A stretch of DNA of 64,000 nucleotides from Dictyobacter kobayashii (GTDB taxonomy: Bacteria; Chloroflexota; Ktedonobacteria; Ktedonobacterales; Ktedonobacteraceae), in the NCBI RefSeq assembly GCF_003967555.1, contig NZ_BIFS01000001.1:4402001-4466000 (forward strand), read 5' to 3'. Of this stretch, positions 46,656-54,809 are shown piece by piece (the first letter of the stretch is position 1; the number at the start of each line of letters is the position of its first letter). The translations under genes were made by a program, and so were the position numbers. The notes under the pieces were generated by a model. The model searched no databases and was not told the DNA's origin. It worked only from the letters and a program-made list of their open reading frames with translations.

Positions 46656-48377
46656 GTGGCTGCAAGTAGGGGACAGCATCTTATCGGGAAGGTGCTCGGT
46701 TCGTGTGTGTTGGAAAGAGTACTTGGCTATGGTGGCTCAAGTGCAGTTTTTCTTGCTCAGCAGCAAAATCCTGCGCGGAAGGTAGCTGTGAAGGTGTTTC
46801 TACCGCGATCAGGTATGGATATACGGATGCAGCGAGATTTCTATCGCCGTTTCTTACGAGAAGCAGAAGCGGTCAGTAAATTGGAGCATGCAAATATCCT
46901 ACCAATTTTTTCGTATGGTGAGCAGGATGGTTTGCCATATATTGTGATGCCCTATATGCCAGGTGGAACTCTGGCGGAATATATGGCTAAGCGTGGCCCA
47001 CTCTCTTTAAAGGAAGCTCAGTGGTACCTTGAACAACTGGCGGCGGCCCTGGATTTTGCCCATATGCATGGTTGTGTCCACTGTGATGTTAAACCTGCTA
47101 ATATTCTATTGGATAGTGATGGCCATGTCATCTTATCCGATTTTGGTATTGCTCGGGTTGCGCAATCTGAAATAGAACCAGAGCAAAGCGAGGCTAAACA
47201 TGCTGAGGCGGTTATGGGGACTCCAGATTACATCTCGCCTGAGCAGGCCCTGGGACGTGTCTTAGATGGTCGTTCCGATGTCTATTCGCTGGGGGTTACC
47301 CTCTTTTTTGTTCTGGCTAAGCGCTTACCATTTCGAGCCGATTCAACGATTGCGCTGGCATTGTTGCATGTGCATGAGCCCCCTCCATCCCTGGCGTTGA
47401 TTCGAGCTGATATTACGCCTCTGTTGGATCGAGTGGTACGCAAAGCCCTGGCTAAAGAGCCTGAAGACCGTTTTCAAACGGCACAGGAATTAAGTCGAGC
47501 TTTTTCAGCGGCGGTAGTTGCCAGTGAGACTCGCTCAGCCACCCTGAGCCCCTCTGCGCTTGCCCTTTTTGATGAAAAAGAGGATCACACCAATCCACCG
47601 CCTATTATTGCTAGTCCTCGTCCTATTGTACGTGTCAAACCTATGTGGGCCAGCACATGGCCTGGCTTCCAGCTAAGACGATTGCTTTACATTCTGGCTG
47701 CTTTGATCATTATCGTGGTTACCACAGGTTTTACCGTATCCTTTATGAATCGGCATCCTGAAGCACCCCAGACGGTGGTGGTAATACCCACAGCCACTCC
47801 GACGCAGGCCCCTATGCCCACGAATCCTTTCACGATCATTGGAAATTGGCCGCATGGAGCAAATGCTTTTTTTGATCAGAACCACCAGTATCATATTATT
47901 AATAACCAGCTTAACAATGCCATGCCAGCGCCTTTTCAGGATTACCAGGTACAGGATTTCAAGTTATCTGTAACGATGCTTGAGACGTCCAGCAAAAAAG
48001 ATAGTCCTGATTATCATGGAGTGATTTTTCGGGTTGCTCCAGATCAATCGTTTTACTATCTCTTTGAGATTTCACCACGGGACAATCAACAGTACGCCTT
48101 TTTGCGTTTCTCCAGTACGGATAAGCAGCAACCCTGGCGAACGATCAAAAGTAATAGAAGTTCAGCTATTATCAGTGAGGATGGAAAAAGCAATACGATC
48201 ACGATAGAATCTCGTGGCAACACTTTTCTCTTCACAGTTAACGGCGTACCTTTGCTAGATAAGCCCATTACTGATCCTTTTACAACTGAGGTGAAGTCCG
48301 GCCAGATCGGGCTCTACGTGGAAAATCAGGGTGAGGAAGTTACCTTCTCCAGGCTCTACGTTGAAACCCTCAAATAA
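46656..48377 (+). CDS. Receptor-like Ser/Thr protein kinase (PASTA-less, lectin-like ectodomain)
   Basis: 573 aa, active Hanks-type kinase by motif: GYGGSSAVF glycine loop, Lys46 in VAVKV, HCDVKPAN (Asp144), SDFGIAR (Asp162), GTPDYISPEQ activation loop. A membrane segment at about 345-368 follows the kinase domain, then a Pro/Thr linker and an extracellular beta-sandwich domain (FKLSVTMLETSS, YHGVIFRVAP, TITIESRGNTFLFTVNG) of the concanavalin-like type, similar in style to the end of the propeller protein at 34986. It may sense a surface ligand. GTG start with GGAG 7 nt upstream. Confidence 0.92.
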   Translation: MAASRGQHLIGKVLGSCVLERVLGYGGSSAVFLAQQQNPARKVAVKVFLPRSGMDIRMQRDFYRRFLREAEAVSKLEHANILPIFSYGEQDGLPYIVMPYMPGGTLAEYMAKRGPLSLKEAQWYLEQLAAALDFAHMHGCVHCDVKPANILLDSDGHVILSDFGIARVAQSEIEPEQSEAKHAEAVMGTPDYISPEQALGRVLDGRSDVYSLGVTLFFVLAKRLPFRADSTIALALLHVHEPPPSLALIRADITPLLDRVVRKALAKEPEDRFQTAQELSRAFSAAVVASETRSATLSPSALALFDEKEDHTNPPPIIASPRPIVRVKPMWASTWPGFQLRRLLYILAALIIIVVTTGFTVSFMNRHPEAPQTVVVIPTATPTQAPMPTNPFTIIGNWPHGANAFFDQNHQYHIINNQLNNAMPAPFQDYQVQDFKLSVTMLETSSKKDSPDYHGVIFRVAPDQSFYYLFEISPRDNQQYAFLRFSSTDKQQPWRTIKSNRSSAIISEDGKSNTITIESRGNTFLFTVNGVPLLDKPITDPFTTEVKSGQIGLYVENQGEEVTFSRLYVETLK

Positions 48378-48437
48378 CGCTTGTTGAGAAAGCGCATCCC
48401 ATTGTTAAATCAGAGCAGAAGCGGGATTGTAAGGCAT

Positions 48438-48466
48438 TTGACATCATCTGTACAACCCTCTATACT
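48438..48466 (+). promoter_or_regulatory. Sigma-70 promoter for ferredoxin gene
   Basis: TTGACA at 48438-48443, 17-bp spacer, TATACT at 48461-48466; about 80 bp before the ferredoxin start. Confidence 0.7.
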
Positions 48467-48544
48467 GAAGTTGGTCTAAAACAGAACTTTGCTTCTATGT
48501 GCCTGTGTGGGGCATAGTGTGCCAAGAGGAGGATGTCTAGAACA

Positions 48545-48808
48545 ATGACCTATGTGATTACCCAGCCATGTATTGGCGTTAAAGATGCATCCTGCGTAGA
48601 TGTTTGCCCTGTGGATTGCATCCACCCATCGTCAAATGAGCCTGGCTTCGAAGAGGCCGAGCAACTCTATATTAATCCCGATGAGTGTATCGATTGTGGG
48701 GCGTGTGAGCCTGCCTGTCCAGTAACGGCGATCTTTGAAGAGTCAGCAGTGCCTGGAGAGTGGAAAAGCTATATCAAAGTCAACGCTGATTTCTTCACGG
48801 GCCAGTAA
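48545..48808 (+). CDS. fdxA: 7Fe ferredoxin (3Fe-4S/4Fe-4S)
   Basis: 87-aa electron carrier. The first motif CIGVKDASCVDVCPVDC lacks the Cys of a regular C-x2-C, as in FdxA-type proteins with a 3Fe-4S cluster, and the second is CIDCGACEPACPV, a 4Fe-4S site. The ATG at 48545 begins at the conserved TYVIT; the upstream ATG at 48533 abuts GAGGAGG directly and is less likely, though the 12-nt spacing to 48545 is long. Own promoter, single gene. Confidence 0.93.
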   Translation: MTYVITQPCIGVKDASCVDVCPVDCIHPSSNEPGFEEAEQLYINPDECIDCGACEPACPVTAIFEESAVPGEWKSYIKVNADFFTGQ

Positions 48809-49142
48809 TCCAGGTGCCACTATTCAATGCCACTCAACTATAGAGAGAGAGCAGGTCCATCAGGAGAAGGTAGTGCTTTTTGTGCTCGATTTTTTTGAGC
48901 GATGAAGTCATTGCTGGCTGAGGATGAGTGGCGTTTCTGGTTGATTTTATCGCTTGTTCGGGATCGCGCTGAAATAGATCTCGAAGGGTTTTTACAGAGG
49001 GTAAGTCTTCACTCGTTCCAGGTTTGAAATGAAGACTTACCTCGGTATTTTTTTCTTTTTTCTTCACGATGTGATATAATACATGTGCTGCGCTTTACTT
49101 AGCATGCACATATAACTTCTTTTCTTATGGAGTAAACCTCTT
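48809..49142. other. Intergenic region with a 12-bp hairpin
   Basis: 334 bp. A perfect inverted repeat GGTAAGTCTTCA / TGAAGACTTACC (49000-49011 and 49030-49041, 18-nt loop) lies 30 bp before the extended -10 at 49072. It could be an operator or a terminator. No gene seen. Confidence 0.6.
49072..49080 (+). promoter_or_regulatory. Extended -10 promoter
   Basis: TGATATAAT, a perfect TGn-TATAAT extended -10, about 60 bp before the ATG at 49143; the -35 region is a weak T-rich stretch. Confidence 0.6.
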
Positions 49143-49889
49143 ATGCCAATTACCCGACGAAGACGCGCTAATCCACCTGAGCAACCAGAACAGACGAATG
49201 TTGTTGCTGAGCAAACAGAACAAGTTGCTGACAATGCGGCTCCTACGCGCGCACCAGAGTCCTTACCGGAAGTAGAAGGACAGCCATCATCTGGTCCAGC
49301 GGCACCTGCACCTGCTCGCCCAGAAAACGCACTTGCACCTGCTTACCCACCATCTTTTGCGGCGGCTCAGCCTCCTATCACACCAGTTTTGAATGGTGAG
49401 CAGCGCCAGGAAAGTAATGATGTGCCACCCACGCCTCAATCTCAGCGTTCCGAGCGTGTTTCACGTATGGATCGTGCTGAGCGTCAGGATCGGCATGAGC
49501 GCCATGATTATACGCCTTCCATCGAAGGCGGTCGGCGTACTTCACGTGGCGAATTGTTCCGTCGCCCACCGCAGGTTCCGGCAAGCACACCAGCACAGCC
49601 AACAGCACCCGCTGCCGCCGCTCCGTTGCAGGCACCATCTCATGAAATCAGCTTGCCTCTGGGCAATTTGCTGCATCTTGCCTATAATCCAGGCTATACG
49701 GGATCAGATGAGGCTCGTAGTGCCCTGTTACAAAAACTTGCTAATGAGAGTAAAGCTGGCGGTCGTGCTCGTTGCTGGAGCTGTGGCTCCCTGGCAATTG
49801 TGTATGATCGTTGGAATACCCGTAGCAAAACTTTCGGTGAAGTTGGGATTGCGTTCTGCGAGATTTGTGGTGTATGGAGCGTCATGTAG
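49143..49889 (+). CDS. Low-complexity protein with C-terminal zinc-ribbon-like motif
   Basis: 248 aa, not a recognised family. Residues 1-165 are Pro/Ala/Gln/Glu/Arg-rich and likely disordered, starting ITRRRRANPPEQPEQ. The last 80 residues look folded: LPLGNLLHLAYNPGYTGSDEARSALLQKLANE, given in part, then CWSCGS and, 30 residues later, CEICGVW, two CxxC pairs that could bind one zinc. Possibly a nucleic-acid- or protein-binding module. Extended -10 promoter upstream and hairpin terminator downstream mark a single-gene unit. Confidence 0.7.
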   Translation: MPITRRRRANPPEQPEQTNVVAEQTEQVADNAAPTRAPESLPEVEGQPSSGPAAPAPARPENALAPAYPPSFAAAQPPITPVLNGEQRQESNDVPPTPQSQRSERVSRMDRAERQDRHERHDYTPSIEGGRRTSRGELFRRPPQVPASTPAQPTAPAAAAPLQAPSHEISLPLGNLLHLAYNPGYTGSDEARSALLQKLANESKAGGRARCWSCGSLAIVYDRWNTRSKTFGEVGIAFCEICGVWSVM

Positions 49890-49914
49890 TCATTTCTGAT
49901 GACTGCATGACGCT
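49878..49914 (+). terminator. Hairpin terminator overlapping the stop codon
   Basis: 16-bp stem with one mismatch, AGCGTCATGTAGTCAT with ATGACTGCATGACGCT, 5-nt loop, overlapping the last codons of the preceding gene. Confidence 0.7.
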
Positions 49915-50398
49915 TGCTTCCTGCACATTGCTAGTATGCACGTGCATTAATGTGCATCTGGCCTGAAGGATGAAGCTGCGCAAAGTTATTGTGCCTCCAG
50001 GGTAGGAGAGAAGCGATATGCTCTCTCTTTGCTGTGCCCTTTAATTTGTATTATGCCATCCATTTGGATGGGCGTAGCCACCTGAAAAGCCATGATTGTT
50101 CCTGGAAACTGATCCATGCTACCAGATGAGCCAGTGGTGGCGCAGCTGGCCGTATCCAGGCAGCGTTTCCAAATGCTGTGAAGATGGTTCACGAAGGCCG
50201 ATTGATGAGGATGATAGGGAGTGGATGTAACCACAGGTATTGTTTCATCTTACCAGGGGGTCAAATGTTGCTTGTGTCACCTGCAACCATGACTTGAGGT
50301 AGCGCGTATATACGTCAAGAAAGAGGGTCTTGCCAGAAACGGTACCTCTCGAAATTTGCACCTGGTCAATTGACTCGTGTTTTAAGCTGAGGTTTGCT
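49915..50398. other. Intergenic region, no supported gene
   Basis: 484 bp. A GTG-started minus-strand frame (49986-50234, 82 aa) exists but has no ribosome-binding site or recognisable product. GAGG before 50399 is the next ribosome-binding site. Confidence 0.45.
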
Positions 50399-51166
50399 AT
50401 GTTTAATCCTAATCCGCGCAATAATTATCCCTACGGGAATAATCCCTATAATAACCGTTCCCAGGGCGATAGTCCGTTTGGCTCTCGCTACCAGTATCAA
50501 ACGCTGCCTTATGGCTATCAGGGCGCTGGCGTTTCGCCCAGCGGTTTGATCAGTAAGGTGATGGGGTTGCTGGCCTTTTCGTTCGTCTTCGCGACCCTGG
50601 GGACTGTGGTCGGTCTTTCAATAGGCCTCTCTTATGGGACCTACTGGATCGTTGCGATTGCTGGCCTGGTTGTGTTGATCGCATTGAACATGTTAATTCA
50701 AAAACCAGGACTGAACCTTTTCTTGCTCTATCTCTTTACTTTCTTAGAGGGTCTGGCACTGGGACCGCTGGTGGGGGCTTACTTGAGTGCTGGTCTTGGA
50801 AATATTCTTGGCCAGGCGTTTGTGATTACGGCCTTGACTTCTCTCGGCCTGGGATTGTATTCCTGGACCACAAAGCGCGACTTCTCGCATTTAGGCGACT
50901 ACCTCTTTTTTGGGGTGATTCTTTTGCTGGTAACAGGGCTGATAGGCATTTTTTTCCATAGTACCCTGTTTGCACTTGTGATATCCTTCTTTGGTGTCGC
51001 AATCTTTTCAGGGTATGTGCTGTTCTATGTCCAGCGCGCCAAATATATGGCCGATACCCTGCCGAATGCGATTGGTTTGACCGTCTCGATTTTTATCACC
51101 GTGTTAAACCTGTTTCTTTACATCTTACAGATTCTCTCAATTATGAGTGGCAATCGGCGGCGCTAA
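50399..51166 (+). CDS. Bax inhibitor-1/YccA family membrane protein
   Basis: 255 aa. A polar Asn/Tyr/Gly-rich N-terminal tail (about 45 residues) is followed by seven hydrophobic segments with the family arrangement, including FLEGLALGPLVGAYL, ITALTSLGLGLYSWTTKRDFSHLGDYLFFG and the acidic final stretch. BI-1 proteins are pH-sensitive Ca2+ leak channels in some bacteria. The ATG at 50399 has GAGG 6 nt upstream; the frame is open to 50330. Confidence 0.9.
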   Translation: MFNPNPRNNYPYGNNPYNNRSQGDSPFGSRYQYQTLPYGYQGAGVSPSGLISKVMGLLAFSFVFATLGTVVGLSIGLSYGTYWIVAIAGLVVLIALNMLIQKPGLNLFLLYLFTFLEGLALGPLVGAYLSAGLGNILGQAFVITALTSLGLGLYSWTTKRDFSHLGDYLFFGVILLLVTGLIGIFFHSTLFALVISFFGVAIFSGYVLFYVQRAKYMADTLPNAIGLTVSIFITVLNLFLYILQILSIMSGNRRR

Positions 51167-51325
51167 TACCGCAGCACAAAAGACTGTGAAATGGAAGGGG
51201 ACGGAACGGAATAAACCTATTTCCGTTTGTGTTCTCTTCTATAGTAAGGTAAAGATAACAAGAGTTACTTGTACTTGATGTTAGACATCAGGATAGATTT
51301 GTTTGGAAAGTGAGTGAGAAGTACT

Positions 51326-51675
51326 ATGGAGAATGCTAATCTGTTTCACGTTGGCGATCAGGATTTTGATACCAAGGTTTTGAAGTCTTCAACCCCTGTT
51401 ATTGTTGATTTCTGGGCTGCCTGGTGTGGTCCTTGCCGCAACATCGCCCCTGTGTTTGAGCGCTTGAGCACTGAGTATCAGGGCAAGCTGCAATTCGCTA
51501 AAATGGATATCGATGAGCACGGTTTGACCCATCACGCCTTGGAATTCAGGCTATTCCAACCTTGTTGATCTTCAAAGATGGTCAGGCTATTGGTCGTCTT
51601 GTTGGTCCACAGCCCAGTCGCTTGAAAAGTGAAATTGATCGCGTTCTGGCCGAAAATGGCATTCAAGTCGCCTAA
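51326..51675 (+). pseudogene. trxA: Thioredoxin, interrupted by one missing base
   Basis: Thiol-disulfide oxidoreductase with an intact WCGPC active site ([16 protein letters not shown]). The frame runs from 51326 to a stop at 51566-51568 after [12 protein letters not shown]. Adding one base near 51540 (GCCTTGGAATTC) restores [14 protein letters not shown], the conserved cis-Pro region, and the normal C-terminus ending at 51675, with exactly the residue spacing of E. coli thioredoxin. Either a real -1 frameshift or a base dropped in sequencing. The frame is open to a GTG at 51314. Confidence 0.88.
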
Positions 51676-51681
51676 AATTTA

Positions 51682-51723
51682 AAATATGACCTGGTATATT
51701 CTCGAATTTACCAGGTCATATTT
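51682..51723 (+). terminator. Hairpin terminator after thioredoxin gene
   Basis: Perfect 15-bp stem AAATATGACCTGGTA / TACCAGGTCATATTT, 51682-51696 with 51709-51723. Its place right after the restored thioredoxin stop supports the full-length gene model. Confidence 0.8.
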
Positions 51724-51840
51724 CGTGTTTATTCAAATTTATTCTATTACCCCCTCGACTCTCTTCTCTTTTTGTGATATATTCTTCCCATAATGTTACA
51801 TATCCAAAAATTTGTTGTATGGACATAAGGGGAACCGTAT

Positions 51841-52583
51841 ATGCCAATATTAGAGCGCTCAAATCCTCTACCGCTTTACTATCAATTAAAAGAAGTGCTG
51901 AAGCAGCAGATTCGTGCGGGCACCTTGCACCTCATACCGCCATACCCTCTGAACCAGAACTGGTAACGCAGTATCATGTAAGCCGTGCAACCGTGCGTCA
52001 GGCTCTTACCGAGCTTGTCCATGAAGGCCTTCTATATCGCCAGCATGGACGTGGCACGTTCGTCTGTGAGCCGCGTGTACAGCAACAAACCATTAGTGAA
52101 CTAACAAGCCTTTCTGAAGAATTACGTCGTCGTGGGAAACGTCCGGGTGGAATGCTATTTGTAAGTGAATTGGTTCGTGGATCACAAACGGTTCGTGAAC
52201 AGCTGCGTTTGACCGACGAGGAACAGGTAATTCGTTTAGAGCGTTTGCGCACTGCTGATGATCAGCCGGTCGCCTATGAAGTGGATTACCTGCCATATCC
52301 ACGTGCAGCTGGTGTCTATCAGCGGGCGAAAGAAACAGCAGATGGATCTCTCTACAACTTGATGGCCTCGGAAGGATTGCAACCTTATATTGCTGAACAG
52401 TCGATTAAGGCCGATAGCGCATCTGCCCGTGAAGCCGAGTTGTTGCGTGTTTCTGAGAAAGAGTCTGGCCTACGCCTGTTTTGCACCGCCTTTGATGAGA
52501 CAGGGGCACCTATAGAGTACACGGAGTCTTTTTTCCCAGCGAGTTTGTATGAATTCCGTTTAACCTTGCGTGTTACAAAATAG
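51841..52583 (+). pseudogene. GntR-family (HutC/UTRA) regulator, interrupted by one missing base
   Basis: Transcription regulator with N-terminal winged helix and C-terminal UTRA effector domain. From ATG 51841 the frame reads PILERSNPLPLYYQLKEVL and stops after about 41 residues at 51966. One base added near 51930 (CACCTCAT) gives HPHTAIPSEPELVTQYHVSRATVRQAL, shown in part, the correct spacing for the GntR wing, and the rest of the protein with UTRA (IRLERLRTAD, YEVDYLP, YTESFFPAS). No stable start exists for the second part alone. It lies immediately left of the integrative element. Confidence 0.85.
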
Positions 52584-52632
52584 AAACGCGAGATGTTGCG
52601 CGTCACTAATACCACTTTATGGTTAAAAAATG

Positions 52633-52758
52633 AGCCATTGAGGAATAAAAACCTTGATGGCTATTCTTGTTGGATCGTTTTCAGTCCTTATTTCGTGAGT
52701 AGTTTTATAGAGTGCTTGTTATGAGGGTGAATCCAGCCATATGTGCTATACTACGCAA
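52633..52758 (+). repeat. Left end (attL-like) repeat region
   Basis: From AGCCA at 52633 to CGCAA at 52758, similar throughout to 60283-60407. Holds the 22-bp core, then GTTGGATCGTTT (52669-52680), GTCCTT, TCGTG and TATGTGCTATACTACGCAA (52740-52758). The last contains an extended -10 (TGCTATACT). AGCCA (52633-52637) can pair with TGGCT (52658-52662). Confidence 0.8.
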
Positions 52759-52820
52759 CTATTGGGTAGCGTGGATTGGCTCTACAGGCTGGTTCACGCT
52801 CTTTCTTTGCTTCCCAGGTG

Positions 52821-53630
52821 CTATACTTCCTGCTTTAGACGTTTGTTTTTCAATGATGGAACAAGAGGTTCTTCTTCTTGCTCCATTTGTTTTATAAATG
52901 CTTGTATGGGTCTGGTCGCGCTTTTGAGATCTGTTAGTATGTATGCATCCCTCTTTCCCTCAAGCTTTTTGAATCCCAGGTGTTCAACCAGTTTTTTGCC
53001 CTCTGGGGTTGCAGCGATCGCATACCATTTCTTGATGTCATAGTGTTTGTCGAGTGAGATAGCCCATCTTAAGGCATTCCTGATGATGTAGAGTCCTCTG
53101 TCCTTGTCCTTCTGCTTGTCACCTGTGTGGTGTATCGATATACTCGGTATATAGGCCGCCAGGTCTTTGTCTGACCATTTTCTTATGGACCAGGGTTCTA
53201 TATCTTGCTCCTTGATTCTGTCATCTATCAGCGATTTGATGACATCTTCTGCCAATGGCATGATTGTTACACCTCCAACTCTCTTCCCGTTCTCCCTGGC
53301 CGACATGAATATATCTTTGTTGGCATCCTTCCACTCTAAGAGCCGATCGTATGTAACAATGTCTTCAGGTTCGTACAGGTTGAAGTGGTTTTGATAGCTG
53401 GCCCATAGCTCGCTGTTGGTTGTTGGACCGAATGTGAGTTTGGGTTGATCCTTGCGTTTTTGTAGCTTTACGTGCGCGTTGATGGCTTCTTTTGGGTATT
53501 TCCTGCCTCTCTTCTTTCCTGGTTCTAACTCACTTGGTATTGTTCCGTCTTCCGCTCTCCTGTTTAACGTTGCTTTGGATATGCCAAGCAGCTTCATAAC
53601 CTCTTCAGGCGAATAGTATCGCTCCTCCAT
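52821..53630 (-). CDS. HTH regulator with GNAT-like C-terminal domain
   Basis: 269 aa. The N-terminus is a MerR/excisionase-type helix-turn-helix (YYSPEEVMKLLGISKATLNRR, in part) with the wing KKRGRKYPKEAI. The C-terminal 110 residues resemble an acetyltransferase fold (RGLYIIRNALRW, WYAIAATPEGKKLVEHLGFKKL, then a terminal beta strand), though the acetyl-CoA P-loop is not obvious. Probably the element's control gene, transcribed leftward away from the others. AAGGAGG lies 5 nt before ATG 53630. Three GTGATTTTTG repeats upstream are likely binding sites. Confidence 0.7.
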   Translation of the reverse strand: MEERYYSPEEVMKLLGISKATLNRRAEDGTIPSELEPGKKRGRKYPKEAINAHVKLQKRKDQPKLTFGPTTNSELWASYQNHFNLYEPEDIVTYDRLLEWKDANKDIFMSARENGKRVGGVTIMPLAEDVIKSLIDDRIKEQDIEPWSIRKWSDKDLAAYIPSISIHHTGDKQKDKDRGLYIIRNALRWAISLDKHYDIKKWYAIAATPEGKKLVEHLGFKKLEGKRDAYILTDLKSATRPIQAFIKQMEQEEEPLVPSLKNKRLKQEV

Positions 53631-53647
53631 TGCCGCCTCCTTTTCTA

Positions 53648-53746
53648 GTGATTTTTGATTTTTGCGACTAGAGTTATTGATATTGTAAGTCTTTTGGCTC
53701 AATTTGTCTAGTGATTTTTGAGTCTTAAACTCATATGTGATTTTTG
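53648..53746. promoter_or_regulatory. Three GTGATTTTTG direct repeats (candidate operator)
   Basis: Copies at 53648-53657, 53711-53720 and 53737-53746; the first two extend to CTAGTGATTTTTGA. The third abuts the -35 box of the rightward promoter, so a bound protein would compete with RNA polymerase. Confidence 0.65.
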
Positions 53747-53775
53747 TTGACAATATGATTTTAATGGTACATAAT
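53747..53775 (+). promoter_or_regulatory. Rightward sigma-70 promoter of the element
   Basis: TTGACA at 53747-53752, 17-bp spacer, CATAAT at 53770-53775. It would drive the small genes from 53830 on. Confidence 0.75.
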
Positions 53776-53829
53776 AGTTACATGAGTGTTGAGTATTGAG
53801 TCTTGAGAAGATTTGAGGAGAAAGATTTC

Positions 53830-53994
53830 TTGCAAAGTAGACATGCACTTAGTTTCACATTTTTACTGGTGTTACTGATCTTTGGTGTAGGGGCTTTCTA
53901 CTGTTTCTCTGTAGGAAATATTATTGGAGGTGCTATTAACGCTGCTGGTTTTCTGGCAATTGTAGGAGTGCTGGCTAGTGGTTGCCGCCACTAG
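53830..53994 (+). CDS. Small membrane protein 1 of the element
   Basis: 54 aa, two hydrophobic helices (SFTFLLVLLIFGVGAFYCF and GAINAAGFLAIVGVLA). TTG start with GAGGAG 9 nt upstream; the frame opens at another TTG at 53803 that has no ribosome-binding site. First gene after the rightward promoter. Function unknown; small two-helix proteins are common in plasmid and phage early regions. Confidence 0.55.
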   Translation: MQSRHALSFTFLLVLLIFGVGAFYCFSVGNIIGGAINAAGFLAIVGVLASGCRH

Positions 53995-54093
53995 CTCAGC
54001 GTATGAGATTAGTTTGTGTGTGTACAGTGACCAGTTCTCATGTTCGTAAGTATGCGGGCTGAGGCTGGATACGTCAAGAGAGGAGCTTTTCCT

Positions 54094-54285
54094 ATGACAA
54101 CATTCATTTTGTCACCTATGCAAGTTCTTCTAGTGCTCGGTGCCCTGGTACTTGCGTCTTTGATCTTTCGGGCGATGAAGCTGCGTTCCTTGCTGGTGGT
54201 GGCCGTTGTCGCCCTGGCTGTTCTGTTCTTGGTGAAATTTCAAGTCCCTGTAGTTCAGTTCTTTACCGTGTTCGCGCATCGCTAG
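54094..54285 (+). CDS. Small membrane protein 2 of the element
   Basis: 63 aa with two hydrophobic stretches (MQVLLVLGALVLASLIF and SLLVVAVVALAVLFLV) joined by RAMKLR, a positive-inside loop. AGAGGAG precedes ATG 54094; the frame is open to 54040. Not recognised. Confidence 0.62.
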   Translation: MTTFILSPMQVLLVLGALVLASLIFRAMKLRSLLVVAVVALAVLFLVKFQVPVVQFFTVFAHR

Positions 54286-54308
54286 GAGAGAAACTACTGG
54301 AGGTAACA

Positions 54309-54587
54309 ATGTCGTACAGCAATGAACGTGCTCGTAACCTGGTTCGTGCTCCTATGCCGGTTGCTCCTCGCACACCATTGAAGACGGTTCGCGATATTAA
54401 CAAAGCGATCGATCGCAATGTGAATGGTGGCAACTATGGGGTTTATTGCTCTCTCAATGGTGAAAAAAATTGCTCGTATGTACATCTGGTGCATCGTGTT
54501 TTTCATGCGCGAACGGTGCGCGGTGTGCTCCAAGTCAAATGTCAAAGTGGGTGGTTGGTTCCATCTCACGTTTGGGTTGAAGGTTAG
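54309..54587 (+). CDS. Unknown small protein of the element
   Basis: 92 aa, basic, soluble, GGAGG 6 nt before the ATG. It has a polar start (SNERARNLVRAPMPVAP) and a compact second half rich in Val, His and Cys (YCSLNGEKNCSYVHLVHRVFHAR). Three cysteines do not form a recognised metal motif. Follows the preceding gene by 23 bp, so same operon. Confidence 0.6.
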   Translation: MSYSNERARNLVRAPMPVAPRTPLKTVRDINKAIDRNVNGGNYGVYCSLNGEKNCSYVHLVHRVFHARTVRGVLQVKCQSGWLVPSHVWVEG

Positions 54588-54596
54588 GAGCATCAC

Positions 54597-54788
54597 ATGG
54601 GTTACTCAATCTTTAGCAGTAAACAAACGTGGTCCAGCCCTCGCTCGAAAGAGCTGGTACGCACCGATGTCGAGAATGAGCACCAGGCTCGGCAAGAAAT
54701 GGATCGGCTGCTCCGGCAAGGCCACAAGATCAACGGCGTGCTTCCAAATGATTCAGACCGTCCAGATGCTCGGCGTCGCCGCTCATAA
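54597..54788 (+). CDS. Unknown small protein of the element
   Basis: 63 aa, highly charged, ending DRPDARRRRS. A central helix (NEHQARQEMDRLLRQGHK) suggests a short coiled or DNA-associated protein. TAGGAG 6 nt upstream; 9 bp after the previous stop. Confidence 0.6.
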   Translation: MGYSIFSSKQTWSSPRSKELVRTDVENEHQARQEMDRLLRQGHKINGVLPNDSDRPDARRRRS

Positions 54789-54809
54789 CTGAGAAAAGAG
54801 GGAAACATT

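Noticed and set aside
49986-50234. 82-codon minus-strand frame in the 484-bp gap before the Bax-inhibitor gene
   Set aside because: GTG start with no ribosome-binding site, no recognisable product and no conserved neighbour; kept as uncertain rather than annotated.
52645-52666. Element core repeat as the 3' end of a tRNA gene
   Set aside because: The repeat and its flank do not fold as a tRNA; the target appears to be the region upstream of the TPR gene.
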